A DNA stretch of 64,000 bases from Trichosporon coremiiforme (GCA_039545355.1 BCJJ01000013.1:1101980-1165979), one strand, 5' to 3'. Counted from the first letter of the stretch, positions 11,089 to 23,592 are shown. Notes: a model not told the origin generated them from the letters alone. A program made the numbers and translations.

Positions 11089-12072
11089 ATGGATCTCGTC
11101 CTGCACTACTGCGACGAGTACGCCTTCGACTCCGTCTACGCGTACCTCTTCCCGGCCCCGGGAAGTACCTATGCCAGCGGCAGCGCCAGTGCTGCTGCGG
11201 GCAAGCTCGCGTCGAATGCGACGCTCGCGGCGGCCGCGGAGGCGGTCAAGCCCATGTCGCGGCTAGCGCGCGACAGCGTTGCGCGACAGTGCATGTCGCT
11301 GCTGTTCGTGGCCTGGGCCGCGGCGACGTTCATGTACTTCCTCTTCTGCTCGATCAGCTACTACTTCTTCTACGACCGGCGGCTGGAGCACCACCCGCGG
11401 TTCCTGAAGAACCAGATCCGGCAGGAGATTATCTCCTCTCTGGTGGCTGCGCCGACGATCGACGTGCTCACCCTCCCGTGGTTCCTCGGCGAGGTTAGGG
11501 GATACTCCAAGCTCTACGACAATGTGTCCGACAAGGGATGGCTGTACTTTGCGTTCTCGGCGATTTGGTTCCTCGTCTTCACCGACTTCTGCATCTACTG
11601 GATCCACCGCATCGAGCACCACCGCTCGATCTACAAGTATATCCACAAGCCGCACCACAAGTGGATCGTGCCGACGCCGTGGGCCGCGCTCGCCTTCCAC
11701 CCCGTCGACGGGTACGCGCAGTCGCTGCCTTACCACATCTTCGTCTACCTTTTCCCGATGCACCGCCTGCTCTACCTGGGCATGTTCGGCTTCGTGCAGC
11801 TGTGGACGATCCTGATCCACGACGGCGACATGATCCACGACCACTTCCTCGAGAAGTTCATCAATTCGCCCGCCCACCACACCCTCCACCACATCTACTT
11901 CACGTGCAACTACGGCCAATACTTTACCTGGGCCGACAAGACGTTTGACAGCCACCGCGACCCCGTCGCCGCGCTCGACCCGCTCATCGACTCCATCAAG
12001 GAGATGCACCGCAAGGGGCTCTGCGACAAGGACGGAAACCCGATCAAGAAGGACTCGAAGAAGAGCCAGTAG
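11089..12072 (+). CDS. ERG3: Sterol C5-desaturase (lathosterol oxidase)
   Basis: An uninterrupted 327-residue frame. Erg3 introduces the C5-C6 double bond in episterol during ergosterol synthesis, in the ER membrane. The three histidine boxes of the fatty acid hydroxylase superfamily are intact: HRIEHH (from residue 173), HKPHHK (from 186) and HHTLHH (about 262-267); they bind the di-iron centre. Hydrophobic segments lie around residues 66-90, 115-130, 148-170 and 235-255. The C-terminus is short and lysine-rich (KKDSKKSQ), a plausible ER-retrieval tail. The N-terminus has an Ala/Ser-rich stretch. Length and motifs match fungal Erg3 (about 340-365 residues) apart from a slightly short N-terminus. 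The start is the ATG in GCCATGG context. A second enzyme of the same superfamily, Sur2, is at 61.7 kb. Loss of Erg3 function is known to give azole tolerance in yeasts. Confidence 0.92.
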   Translation: MDLVLHYCDEYAFDSVYAYLFPAPGSTYASGSASAAAGKLASNATLAAAAEAVKPMSRLARDSVARQCMSLLFVAWAAATFMYFLFCSISYYFFYDRRLEHHPRFLKNQIRQEIISSLVAAPTIDVLTLPWFLGEVRGYSKLYDNVSDKGWLYFAFSAIWFLVFTDFCIYWIHRIEHHRSIYKYIHKPHHKWIVPTPWAALAFHPVDGYAQSLPYHIFVYLFPMHRLLYLGMFGFVQLWTILIHDGDMIHDHFLEKFINSPAHHTLHHIYFTCNYGQYFTWADKTFDSHRDPVAALDPLIDSIKEMHRKGLCDKDGNPIKKDSKKSQ

Positions 12073-12630
12073 ACGCCAACACGAGCGCGAAGCGCGAGTG
12101 TGGGTTGAGAGCGGAACGTGGTGGGCAATGGCGAGACCGTCGGACACCGCGTAGTGAATGTAGGATGGCCGCAACAGCGGCCGATAGATCTCTCCTAGAG
12201 CATATGCATATACCCCCCTAATGTCTTGACATGTCGCGAGCCATACGAGCGTAGCAGTCTCGAGGCCCTAGGACGTAAGCCAACCCACACAGTGCCAATA
12301 ATTGGTACACAGCCTGCTCCATATCTCTCGGAGCCGTGATGGTGCCAAGAACTGTTAACAATGCAGCTGATATCTAGGAATCGTGTCGATCCCAAGTGTC
12401 CGTCCCGGCATGCCTGCACACATGCACACATGTCCGTGGTCTCGACTCCGAAGTGTCCGTCTGTGAGTCTCCGAACCTGAGTAGCTTCGCCACTGGAAGT
12501 GTGGAATGATCGTCGCTGCCTGACACCCCGTCAGCAAGGGGGAAAAGTGGAGGTCCTCCACACTACAGCTTCTCGAAGTGTCAAAACAAATTTCTCCTCT
12601 ATTCATACATTGTCACCCCAACACGCAACC
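12073..12630. other. Intergenic region
   Basis: 3' flank of ERG3 and promoter of the NOPCHAP1-like gene. I see no further gene or RNA. Confidence 0.5.
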
Positions 12631-13348
12631 ATGACGGAAGACAAGCAGAAGAAAGTGGAGAAGCTCGACGTCGAGACGGACCAGGACCGGCAGGAACGTC
12701 TTGGTGAGCTTTCGAAGGAGGAGGCAATAGCTGACGACGAGGATCCCTGTTTGCGTCCATGACCAAACCCGAGGAAGGCGGCGAGGGCGTGCAGATGCCT
12801 TCGGAGCGGACGCGGCCGTTCGCGATGCCCCAGTCTGACGGTACGTATTCTGCTTCTTCTCTTCGCCTCTTTGTCTCTTCATCTTTCGTGTCTTCCTCTC
12901 ATCTGCCCTCCGTGCCATGGTCTTCTACGGGCGACGTCTCAGGCAGGAACGTCTCAAGTTCCGAGCGAGGGCCATTGCAACCAGGGGGAATAGAGCAGCC
13001 AGCTGCGTAATACTCCAGGAAGCTGACTGCCCAGTGCTCTCCCGCGTCCGCGCCTTCCTCCCCGAACTAGCTGCCTCGAACGACGCCCTCTTCGCCCGTG
13101 CGCGTGAGGATCCCTCCTCCGTCTCGATCGAGAATCCCACCGGCTCCCACGTCGCCATGGACCTGGGCGTGGGCGTTTTCGACGTCAAGGGCGACGCTGC
13201 TGTCCCGGGAAATGTGCCGGTGGTGGAAGGGGAGGAGTGGACGAAGGGTGAGAGTGAGAGCGAGAGCGACTCGAGTGAGGACGAAGAGGAGGAGGAGGAC
13301 GTCCAGATCAAGGAGGCTAAGACGACACGGAAGGAGAAGAACGACTAG
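12631..13348 (+). CDS. Small DUF4598/NOPCHAP1-like protein
   Basis: Three exons (12631-12703, 12742-12840, 13035-13348) encode 161 residues; both junctions keep frame (RLG-SLFASM and QSD-VLSRV). The middle part, VLSRVRAFLPELAASNDALF followed by SIENPTGSHVAMDLGVGVFDV (about residues 58-105), matches the DUF4598 pattern of human NOPCHAP1 (C12orf45): VLxRLQxFLPxxAxAN, then an IEN and a MDV motif. NOPCHAP1 links NOP58 to the R2TP chaperone during box C/D snoRNP assembly. The C-terminus is highly acidic (SESESDSSEDEEEEED) and then basic. Function in this organism is inferred from the human family. The second intron (194 nt) contains a C/T-rich run. Alternative acceptors exist, but only the one at 13034 gives the conserved VLSRV. 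Confidence 0.65.
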
Positions 13349-13472
13349 AGAACTTGTATCATATGCACTTGGAACTGTACACTGTCGAATCGCTGCCGGT
13401 TGCGCATCTCATCTGGGAGGAGCGAGTAGGGGGAGTTCATGATTTAACGCTGTGGGGGAGAGCAAAAAGCTT

Positions 13473-13477
13473 AAAAA
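13473..13477 (-). terminator. Pol III terminator of tRNA-Lys
   Basis: A T5 run on the minus strand begins five bases after the tRNA 3' end, and a second T5 run follows at 13468-13464. Confidence 0.7.
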
Positions 13478-13481
13478 GCTA

Positions 13482-13571
13482 AGCCTCGTATGGGGCTCGA
13501 ACCCATGACTGTGTGATCAATCGGCTATGTTGCGTAAGAGTCACACTATCTACCGACTGATATAACGAGGC
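13482..13571 (-). tRNA. tRNA-Lys (anticodon CUU) with a 17-nt intron
   Basis: The minus strand folds into a full cloverleaf: acceptor GCCTCGT/ACGAGGC, anticodon stem TGTGA/TCACA, T arm ATGGG-TTCGAGC-CCCAT. The loop CTCTTA places CTT at 34-36. A 17-nt intron follows position 37, the canonical place, leaving a 73-nt mature body. The discriminator is U73, as in the CUU lysine tRNA of budding yeast. The D stem is weak (TAT/ATA). Confidence 0.9.
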
Positions 13572-13752
13572 TTATGACGGAAAACCTCTCGCAACGTTAA
13601 GTCCAGCCAAGCCATTTTGCCGAAAATCGCCCGATGCAATATCGTCCTCATCACTGCTCACTCTTCGTCCTCCTCTCCTCGACGACGTTGCACGCAGCAC
13701 AGCGTATACAGCACTGATGCATTGTCCGAATATTGCCCATGTAGCTCGTCTC

Positions 13753-15736
13753 TCACTCGTACGCCTCCCTCTCTCTGTCATCTGCCATGAGGCGTCTATA
13801 CTCGAGCAGCAAGCGGAGCATATAAGCCTGCATATCCTGCCACCTCCAATGCTCGGCCACGAACCTGCGTGCATTCATCCCGATCTGCCTTCCGAGATCG
13901 TCCCTCCCATCGGTCTTGCTCTCGTCACCAGTCCCAGGCGTGCCCGTGAAGAAGGCCATGATCTCCACCAGGTCGCTGTAGTCGTTGCGCACGGGCACAT
14001 AGTGGTAGAAGGGAACGAGCCAGTCCGTATTCCATTCCGGATAGATTGTGGACTTGAGCACGACGCTGCCAGAGCCCAGGAGACGGCGGAAGCGCGAACT
14101 CCACCCATTCCCGTCCACGTCGAGGAGATACTTGTATCCCGCCTCTGATCCGCGGGGCGTCTTGGACTTGAAGCGCAGCTCCCTCTGCATCTGGACGCAG
14201 GTACCGTCCGCCTCGTCGCACTGGTGCAGTTTGTCGATCAGGCCAATGTCGAAGTAGTTCTTGCGCAAGATGGAATGGGGGAAGGACGCCTTGGTCCACT
14301 GGTCGCCGCGGCGGACCCAGAGCCAGCGCCTGTCCTCGTCCTCTTTTCCGTCCTGCTTCGTCGGAGCGACGAGGAAGGAGAGCCGGATCCGATGGCTCTC
14401 GCGCCAGTTGTAGTGCGGCCGGTATCCCTTCTGGGGCTGGGTGTACGCGTCCCCAGTCATGGTGCCGCGCCAGAAGAGCCGGCTGTCGTTCTTCGCCTCC
14501 CACGGGACGGCCCTGTACCGCTTTCCCTCATAGAGATCAAAGCCCTCGAGAGGGGGCATCTTGAACTCGTGGTTGTGCGCCGTCTTCGAGAGCTGGAACA
14601 TGGGTCGCATGCCCGCGCGCCGCGCGAAGGGGAACGAGAACGCGCCGTGGTAACGGAGCAGCTTCGGGTTGTTGCAGAAGTTCATCTGTGCGGCCTCGCG
14701 CACGTCGTAGATGAAGCTCAGTGCCTCGTCGTTGAGAGCCGGCTGCGGACGCCAGATACTGATCCGCCTCGCCAGCGAGGAAGGAGAGCACGCGAACTGG
14801 ATCCCGAGCGAGGCTAGCGCGTCGTTCTCGTGCTTGGCCAGCTCGGCTTCAGTGACAAACGAGCCCCGTCCAGCGGCAGAAAGAAGGAGCTCACGTAGCT
14901 CCTCACTGATTATTGCGTTGCCGCGGTCGTGGTCTGAGACGTGCAGCGAGAGGTCGGAACCGATGATCGACGCCAGGGGCGCGATCATGTCGTACTGCAT
15001 CTGCGCGCGAGGGGAGGAGGCGCGGTCGCCGGTCAGTGTCGAGGTGCCGTTCGCATGGAGGGTGATCGTGCTGCCAGAGTCAGCTAAATGATGCACCAAG
15101 CAGCTTACTAGGAATGCTTGAAGTTCTCGAGGTCCTTCACACGTTGGCGGAACTGGTCAGGCGCAATGCCGAACCATGGACCAATGTCCTTCTCGATTTG
15201 ATCGTAATCGTCGATAATCCTGACATTGTTCTCGGTGCAGAAACGGAACCAGGCGTCAAAGCCGCGCGGCGGAGCGCGGAAGTAGCGCTTCTCGTACGCC
15301 CTGACTGCTGATGCGAGGTCCTTCGATTGCCTGATGATCAGCGCGCTGGCAAGCCGTTGCCTCACCGTTTCAGAAGCGCCTCCCAGAGCCGCTTCCCGCG
15401 GTAGATGAGCTGCTCGATGGGGTGCTGCTCGTCGCGCTCCCGGCCTGCCTTGCCGAACTGCTTGTGCAGACGCTCCCAGCCGCGCACGATACCGTCCGAC
15501 CCGTAGGTCAGACCCTTGCTGATCGCGAGGTTAGCTTTGAAGAGGACTTGCTCCCGGACAGCCTCCTTTGCGCGCTGGTAGTCTTGGGCGATCGGAAGCT
15601 GCGCCGGCGTGCGCGCCACCACTGTGATGGGGAGAGGCTGGGCGTAGTCGTCCACAAGCACGAAGAGGAGGTACAGCGACGTCAGAACGAGGACAATCGC
15701 GAGGAGCACGGCGTTGCGGGCGGCCTTGCGTGCCAT
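13753..15736 (-). CDS. GT90 glycosyltransferase (Cap10/Cxt1-type)
   Basis: Three exons (15736-15366, 15330-15109, 15070-13753) with introns of 35 and 38 nt encode 636 residues. An N-terminal signal anchor (about residues 8-28, NAVLLAIVLVLTSLYLLFVLV) makes it a type II Golgi protein. The C-terminal half carries the GT90/LipA-like domain: RLFWRGTMTGDAYTQPQKGY, then the HYNWRESHRIRLSFL region, GYKYLLDVDGNGWSSRFRRLL (nucleotide-sugar binding) and the PVRNDYSDL motif. GT90 includes the cryptococcal xylosyltransferase Cxt1 and the capsule protein Cap10. Transfer of xylose to glycosphingolipid or polysaccharide is thus the likely kind of reaction, but the exact donor and acceptor cannot be read. The gene is divergent from the phospholipase D gene. 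Short introns in the N-terminal half are typical for this genome. Confidence 0.8.
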
Positions 15737-17093
15737 GGCTGTTGCTGCGGGGTGAGCTCGGTCGTGGTGGTGAATGAGTGGAAGATGGTCAGTGGGAAAT
15801 CCGTCAGCGTTCTAGTCTCTCTCGATGTCGTGCTGGAATGCGGCCCAGCTTGTGTATGTCACCACCGGGGTGAGCGGGGCGACAAGAAGGCGAGGAAGGC
15901 CACGGTGCACGGCAGGCAGGCCGCGAGTGGGACACACACGAGATGCACACAACCGTAGTGTGGTCGGTGCGGGGGGGGCGCAGAAAGGATCAGGCCTGGC
16001 CCCGGCCTGCGATCACCATGCTCTGCGATCAAGGATCGAGGTCATCGATGGAGAAAGGAATGTGCACGATGTTAAGAGTGGTGGCTGAAGCCATGAGGAA
16101 GATACGAAGCATGGAGAACTGGTGAGCAGCACGGTGGTTGTCTCTGAACGATCAAGATGAGAGTGGAGGGCAGGCCCCAACTTTCTCAAGATGAGGGAAG
16201 GTGGTCGCGTGTCGGATCACGGGTCACGCGTGTGCTCATGTAGCTATATGCGGTCTCGTCCAAGGCGTCGCACGTCATCCGGCGTCGGAAGGAAGGGAGT
16301 GTCGGGAGCGACGGGGGGCGTCGGACCTGGGCCCAGCTGCTGTCTCAGAGCAGTGTCTTGGTGATGATCGGTCAATGGGTCGGTTGTGGGTCGGTCTGGG
16401 ATTTGCGCGTGACCCCCCTGGCATCGAATCGAAAAAGAGTAAAGGAGAGGGAGCGGAAGGGAAGGGCCAGCAAGAGGAGTGTCAGTCCGGAGGGAGGATG
16501 ATGTCAGTCACAAGATCGAGAACATTCATCGGGTCTCGGTCGTTGCAGGAGGTTCCTCGGACCCTCACAGCGTGTGTCGGCTGACGGCGCGCTGGCAGCC
16601 GCAGCGTTTAGCAGTTAAGCTCCACCGCTGGCCACCATCCACCCCTGCTCATCCTGCTCAGCCTCGGCGGCCTCTCAAATCGCGTACCAGACACTGTGCC
16701 CGGATACCTGACGTCACAGGAACGCATCGGGTACTCGAGACAAGCCCTCCCAGGGCCCGGTGCTCCAGGTGCGGGCGGCGTCCAGGACGCCCAGGGTCAG
16801 TGACCTACTCATTAACAACACACCTCCTTACGAGAAATCAAACGCACACGCTCGGCGACTGCCTACCTGCCTGCAGCCTGGTAGAGCCTCGAACCGAACA
16901 CTCTTCAAACCATCACCATACGCACCCTCGTCTTCGACACCCGTCGCCCCTTGGCACACACACCACTCCCACAACGACTAAACTCTTCCTCTTCTACTCT
17001 ACTCCATTACCTCTCCACACTTCGAATATTCCCTCCACACTTACACTACGCCCCTTGGTGGTGAACGCCATACCGCGTCAGCACCCTTTCAGC
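15737..17093. other. Divergent promoter of the GT90 and phospholipase D genes
   Basis: This 1.36 kb region serves two divergent starts. It holds a perfect CRE-type TGACGTCA at 16709-16716 and a long C/T- and CA-rich leader (16880-17090) before the phospholipase D ATG. The frame upstream of that ATG is open but contains no earlier ATG. I see no other gene. Confidence 0.5.
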
Positions 17094-20000
17094 ATGGTAT
17101 CTGCTGAGACCAAGGCTCCGCCGGGAGCCTCTGGCCAAAATGGCAACCCGCCCGCGGCTATGCCAAAGACCCACGACATCGGTGACAGGGAATTCATGAA
17201 CGACGTCAAGAAGATGAGCGACACCTACAACCTCAACCCCGAGGACGGCGAGGTCTTCAACGCCCGCACCATCGACCACGAGCCGACATTAGACCCGAGC
17301 CAGGTCAGCTCCTCCATCCCGGGCACTGGCCTCAAGAACCAGCTCGGCCATGAAGGCGACACCTGCGAGATCGCGGACGAGACCCACCCAAGCAAGTACC
17401 TTCCTCAGCTCACCGGTCCTCATCAATCCGCCATGCCTTCGGGCGTTCGAGGCGGCGACACGCAGGAGGCCCCGATGTACCAGGAAGGTGCTTCAGGTCG
17501 CGGTCCAGGCATGCATGAGCAGGACGTGTCCGAAGTCCCCGTCGACGGACAAGGGCCCAATAACCCTAGCTACTTGGCAGACGGTACGCCTCGACGGAAA
17601 GCCGACGGTACACCACAGCCAGGTGCTTTCAACCAGCCGTACGAGAAGGATGAGCTCGGGAGGACGACGAAAAAGATGCCGGGAGTCAAGCCGGAGGAGC
17701 CCCCTGGCCCTCGAACTGACATTTCCTTAGCCCCTAGAATCGTGCATCTCCAGGTATGTTTATGACGTAGTGCCGCTGCACGCCGTGTTTTTTTTTTTCG
17801 AGCGCCGCGCTGACCCCATCCAGTTTCATCGTCAGGAAGACCCGGACATCCCCGCTTCGACGGCGACCGCTTATGGTGCTCCCATGCAAGTCACTCGCAG
17901 CGGCGAAGGCGAGGAGCCAGCCTACAAGGACGGCCCCATCATGCAAGGCGGAAAGTACCTCGACGCGAGCCACCCCGAGCTTCAGGAGAGCCCCGAAAAC
18001 ATGCAGGCTGGTGGAGGCGCAGGTGGAGGTGTTGCCGCCGGCGCCAGCGGAACGGGCGGCTTGAGGGAGATCCAGACAACTACGATTCACGCCAACATCG
18101 AGCAGCCCAATGGTCAGATGATCCACCACGACTACGAGCAGACCGAAATCCTCGAGCCCCAACAGCAGCGCACCGGAGCTGGAGCAGCTGGCGGCCAACA
18201 GCACGGCGCTCACCACAAGCACGAGTCGTACGAGGACGAGCTTCTCGACCATGGTCTCGGTCGTGTGCCGCCTCCCGAGGACCAGTGGGAGGATGCGCCC
18301 GACCAGCAATGGGCCAGCGCGTACACGTCCCCTATCTCACCCCTGACCCCGCGCCGAGGGTCCATGTCGAACGCAGCCCGTGCTCGTATCCAAAACTCGA
18401 GCGGCGACGAGCTCGGTGCGTCGGGCGCTGACTCGCGTGGAGGCCAGATGCGTAACGCCCTGCGGTTCGGAAGGAAGAAGCGGCAGCAGACTACGGAGCA
18501 GACTCAGATGCGCCCCCCGAATGTCACCAACGAGCTTCTCACGAACACGCTTCCCGTCATGATCATGAAGACCTGGATCGACCGCGACGAGGACGGGCAC
18601 CGTGCGGTCCCTGTCCTCCTGGGCAACCTTCGCTTCCGCATCGGCGACAGCGTGCGCGTCGGCAACAAGCGCCAGAACAAGCAGCTGCAGATCGCCAGTG
18701 CCGATCGCCCGCTTACCGACCGGGAAAAGGAGCGCGGCGGCCGCGAGTGGTTCAAGATCGAGTGCGAGTACGGCGAGGGCGTCATTAAATGGGTCATCTA
18801 CCGCGAGCTGAAGGACTTTGTCTCGCTGCACACCCACTACAAGGCCGCCAACATTGGAACCGGCATCAGCGGTCTCCGCTCATCTCGTCGTGTCGAGATG
18901 CCCGAGTTCCCGAAGCAGGTGCTTCCCTACTGGGCTCGCGACTCGGCGCACCTGTACGACAAGGCCGAGTCCAAGATCGACAAGTCGAGCAAGGGCAAGG
19001 GCCCGGCGCGCGATACCAACTCCCAGGCGAGCCCTCGTGACCTGTTGCAGCAGTACCTCGTAGACCTCATTCGTGCGGTCATGTTCCGTCCGGAATCTAA
19101 CAGGCTCTGTGTCTTCTTTGAGCTGTCTGCTCTCACGGTCGCTCTCGCTCCTCGCGGAGGTTTCCAGGGCAAGGCTGGCTTCATCAAGATTCCCACGATC
19201 CACGTCTCGCGCAAGAATAACCAGCCCGGCCTCGTCCCGTCAAAGTGGAAGAATCACAGGAAGCCCAAATGGTTCATCGTTCGCGAGTCGTACTTTGTGG
19301 CGACGGACGGCCCGTCCGAGACGGACGTCTACGATGTCTTCATCATCGACAACGACTTTGCCATCGAGCGCCCGAAGCGAGCGTACCGTAAGGGATTGAA
19401 AGCACTTCGGCGCCATAAGAACAGCTCCGCGGACGACATCCCCACTGAGATGAAGGAGGACGACGAGAAGGATGCTTCGCAGCACACCTTCTACATCTCC
19501 AATGCCCAGAGGCGTCTCAAGCTCGTTGCGAAGAATGCTGTGAGTTGTGTTTAACCCGTTCTCAACTGACCTCAGCGCCAAATGCACCAGTTCATTGTGT
19601 CCATGGAGCGCGTTGCCATGCAGACCCTCTGGGCCGGCCGCAACCGCTTCGACTCGTTCGCCCCGATCCGCGTCAACGTTGCGGCCCAGTGGCTTGTGGA
19701 TGGCCGTGACTACTTCTGGAACCTCAGTCGCGCCATCAACATGGCCAAGAACCGAATTTACATCCACGACTGGTGGATCAGTCCCGAGATTTACCTTCGT
19801 CGCCCCGGTGACGAGCGATACCGTCTCGACAACCTGCTCAAGCGCAAGGCCGAGGAGGGTGTTCGCATCTTCGTCATTATCTACAACGAGGTCATGGACG
19901 CGGCGACGCCCGTCAACTCGCCGTACACGAAGAAGACGCTGCAGGGCCTGCATCCCAATATTATGGTCCAACGCAGCCCTTCGCACTTGCCCAACGGTAC

Positions 20001-22641
20001 CTTCTACTGGTCACACCACGAGAAGCTTTGTGTCATCGACGAGACGATTGCCTTCATGGGTGGTCTTGACCTGTGTTTCGGACGCTGGGACACGCCCCAG
20101 CACTGTCTCACCGACGAGGACTTCACGGAGCCTACCGGCCCCAACGGACCCATCTGGCGCGGCAAGGACTACTTCAACGAGCGTATCGATGAGTACTCTG
20201 ACCTGGACAAGCCATTCGAGGACCGCTTCGACCGCTCCCGCCAGCCCCGTATGCCCTGGCACGACACCGCTCTGCAGATCCTCGGCCAGCCTGCGAGGGA
20301 CCTGTGCCGTCACTTCTGCCAGCGCTGGAACTACCTTCTGCGCACGAAGAACCACACGCGCAAGATGCCGTTCCTGCTTCCTCCTGCCGACTTCACCGAA
20401 CGCGAGCTTGTGGACCTGCACCTGAACGGTACCTGTGAGGTGCAGATCTGCCGTAGCTGTGGCCCCTGGAGCATGGGAACCAACCAGAAGATCGAGCACT
20501 CGATCACGAACGCCTACGTCAAGAGCATCCAGCTCAGTGAGCACTTCGTGTACATCGAGAACCAGTTCTTCATTACCTCGACTGTCGTCGACAACACCGT
20601 TGTCAAGAACCACATCGGCGATGCCCTCGTCGAGCGTATCATCAAGGCGCACAAGAACGGTGAGGACTGGAGGGCGTGCATCGTCATCCCGCTGCTGCCC
20701 GGATACTCGTACCCCGTCGACAAGCCCGAAGCGTCTTCGGTCCGTCTCATTCTCGAGTGCCAGAACCGCACGATCTGCCGTGGAGCGAACTCGATCTTCA
20801 CCCGTCTCAGGAAGGAGGGCATCAACCCGGACGACTACATCCAGTTCTTCTCGCTGCGCACGTGGGCCAAGTTCAAGTCTGGCGCGCTCACGTCCGAGAT
20901 GGTCTACATCCACGGCAAGACGATGATCGTCGACGACCGCATCGTGCTCTGCGGAAGTGCCAACATCAATGAGCGTAGTCAGCTCGGTGACCGTGATTCT
21001 GAGCTGCTCGCCGTTGTCCGTGACACGGACATGATTGACGGCACGATGGCCGGCAAGCCCTTCAAGGTCGGCCGCTATGCGCACACGCTGCGCATGCGCC
21101 TCATGCGCGAGCACGTCGGTGTCGATGTCGACGCGATCGAGGAGGACGAGCTCATGCTGCGCAAGCCGCTCGCGGAGCCGCAGGATGTCGCCCTCTGGGA
21201 CCCGGACAACGAGCAGGAGAACCACGGCGGCGAGTCTGGTGTCTCGCGCCTGCATGCTAAGAGCAATGCGATCCAGCGTCTCAATCTCACTGTCAGCACA
21301 GCTGTTAGGGACATTGCCTACGGTGTTGGGACCAACCTCAAACTCGACGCCGAGCGTACCGCGCTCAAGGTCATGCACCCGATCAAGACGCTCGAGGGCG
21401 AGGCGCCGCAGATCATGCCGTTTGACGAAGACCCGGCCGACCGCACCGACGTCGGCAAGGATGGCCAGCCGGTCGAGGGCTTCGCGTCCAGTGTCGTCCC
21501 GACGCTGGAGGAGGTCACGATCATGCGCCAGGCGGCCAACAAGGTCGAGAATGAGATGCAAGGTGGAGGCGATACTGGCCCCAACGGCGCTGGCCGGAAC
21601 ATCAACGTTATCGTTGACGCCAATGGCAACGCGATCCCGGAACCGCAGGGACAGGCCAGCAGCGGCTGGGCCGATGGCTATGGACCCAATGACACCGGCC
21701 CCAGTGCTGTCGCTGGTACCGGCGGTCCTGCTGCTCAGGCAGCGCAGGATGCCCAGCACAAACACCACAGCCAGCACCTCCACTCGCACCACGCTAGCCG
21801 CCAGCCGACTCGCCAGGATCCGGCGGGTATGGGCCACAAGGAGTCGAAGGAGCTGCACCCGACGACGTCAAACGTATCCATGACGTCGCACGCGGACAGC
21901 TACGGACGTCCGGCCGGCGGCTCGATTAGCCAGGCCGGCGACGACACGACCGCCGTCGACCCCTCGAAGGCGCGCAACGTGCTCCGCAAGCATCTGCACT
22001 ACAAGACGCCCGCCCAGCCCGAGACATTACCCGTCGAGACGCCCCTGATCGACCCGAACCGCTTCCACGACCCGCTCGACCCCAAGTTCTGGGACGATAT
22101 GTGGCTCTCGACCGCGGTGTCTAACACGGAAATCTTCCGCAAGGTCTTCCGCTGCATCCCCGACGACATGGTGACGACGTGGGACCAGTACAAGAGCTTT
22201 GCGAACCATGCTGGCAAGTTCCTCAAGAAGCGCGGGGGTGGGGACAAGGGCGACGGCAAGCAGACGCACGACGCGGACGGCTCGGGCGGCGGCGTCGTCG
22301 GTCCCGCTGGCCATGACCCCAGCAAGCCCGTCACGGGCGACACGGCCGAGCAGGAGCGCACGGGCAAGAGTGCCGTGCAAGGCGCCGGGGGCAGCGGGAA
22401 GCCGGACGAGCGCGCCGGCCCGAATGCCGTTGAGACGCTCGTGGGGGAGGAGGAGCCGCACAAGCCCTCCGGCGAGGACGAGCCCTGGGCCCAGTGGGAG
22501 CTGGATGAGATGGAGCGCCTCCTGCAAAAGGTCAAGGGTCATCTGGTCGTGTACCCGACCCGTTTCCTGGAGGCCGAGGACATGGCCAACAACTTCCTCT
22601 TCAACCAGGAGCGTATCCTCCCCCTGCTTATTTACGATTAG
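17094..22641 (+). CDS. SPO14: Phospholipase D with PX and PH domains (Spo14/PLD1 type)
   Basis: Three exons (17094-17753, 17824-19539, 19576-22641), both introns phase 0, encode 1813 residues. The enzyme hydrolyses phosphatidylcholine to phosphatidic acid and choline. Order of parts: a long hydrophilic N-terminus (about 450 residues, Gly/Pro/Gln-rich); a PX domain (about 465-630, IECEYGEGVIKWVIYREL, then MPEFPKQ); a PH-like domain (about 670-790); and two HKD catalytic motifs, HHEKLCVID near 938 and HGKTMIVDDRIVLCGSANIN near 1235. Between them are ENQFF and the IYIHDWWISPE entry to the catalytic fold. A 300-residue disordered insert with a His-rich patch follows, and then a conserved C-terminal piece (VFRCIPDDMVTTWDQYKSF and HLVVYPTRFLEAEDM) that completes the PLD fold. 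Both HKD motifs are intact. The first intron contains a run of 12-13 T. The length is above that of most fungal Spo14 proteins because of the N-terminus and insert. Confidence 0.92.
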
Positions 22642-23592
22642 TCTATTCGCCACCCTTTGTTATTGTTACGACATAGTATATCACCTTTTAATTCATTTCT
22701 TTGCATCACGCATCTCTATAGCGAGTAGTAGCGAGTAGTATTTCTGTTGTCTGCACTTCATGTTTCGTCTCGGCACGTGTATGACTTCTCTTGGGACTGA
22801 CGTCAGGCTCATCGAGCTCGACGGGCGGCGGGCTCGATCCGATCGTCTGTCGATCTTGGACATTTCATCGGCCCGGCATCGCCTCATGCCTCAGCTGAAA
22901 TGAATATGAGGGAGCGTGGAGCCTACGTCGCCGCAGTCAGAGCCGTCCTGTGTGTCTGGGAACTGCGAACGACGCAGCGACGCAGCCATCCGCAGCCCAG
23001 GCCGCCACCCCAGGCCGCCACCCCGTTGCTCTCAATGACACTGACGTAGTGAATGAGGCCCAGCCGGTGCCAAGGCACGGTGAGCGATCTGAGACCATGC
23101 AACGACACCGAAGCCGTAGTCCCGTGGTGCCGTAGTCCGGATGCTTGGAACGCCGGGCGCACGGAGCGGCTCCCAAGATCTTGGCAACGTTCCTCGCCGC
23201 TCCTGCGCATGCCTGCCGCACCTGGGGGCAACCTGGGCGGTTCCCACATCGGTACATCGGCCCTCCTGCAACGGCGGCGAGGGGAAGGGGATGACCGCAT
23301 AGGATCGGTGTGTCAGGGAGCCCAGCACGCCCAGCACGCAGCAGAAGCTTGCTACATGCTACAATAAAACAGGGTGCCAAGCAACGCCGCAGCTCTCTTC
23401 CACATCAGAACATAACACTAGGACTCCTCATTGCGCCGACACCCCGTCGTGTATACCTCACCTCACTTCAGCTCCCTTCGGTCTCGACGACGACGGGCAA
23501 GATCGGAGCTACAGACGCAGAAATCGCGGCAGCACCCTCGACAACATCCTCCACAACACTCGGACAGACGAGCAGACAGCCCTAGAGCCAGG
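22642..23592. other. Intergenic region
   Basis: 3' flank of phospholipase D and promoter of the next small gene. A direct repeat of the 9-mer TAGTAGCGAG lies near 22723-22740, and CAGGCCGCCACCC is repeated near 23009-23030. No gene is supported. Confidence 0.45.
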
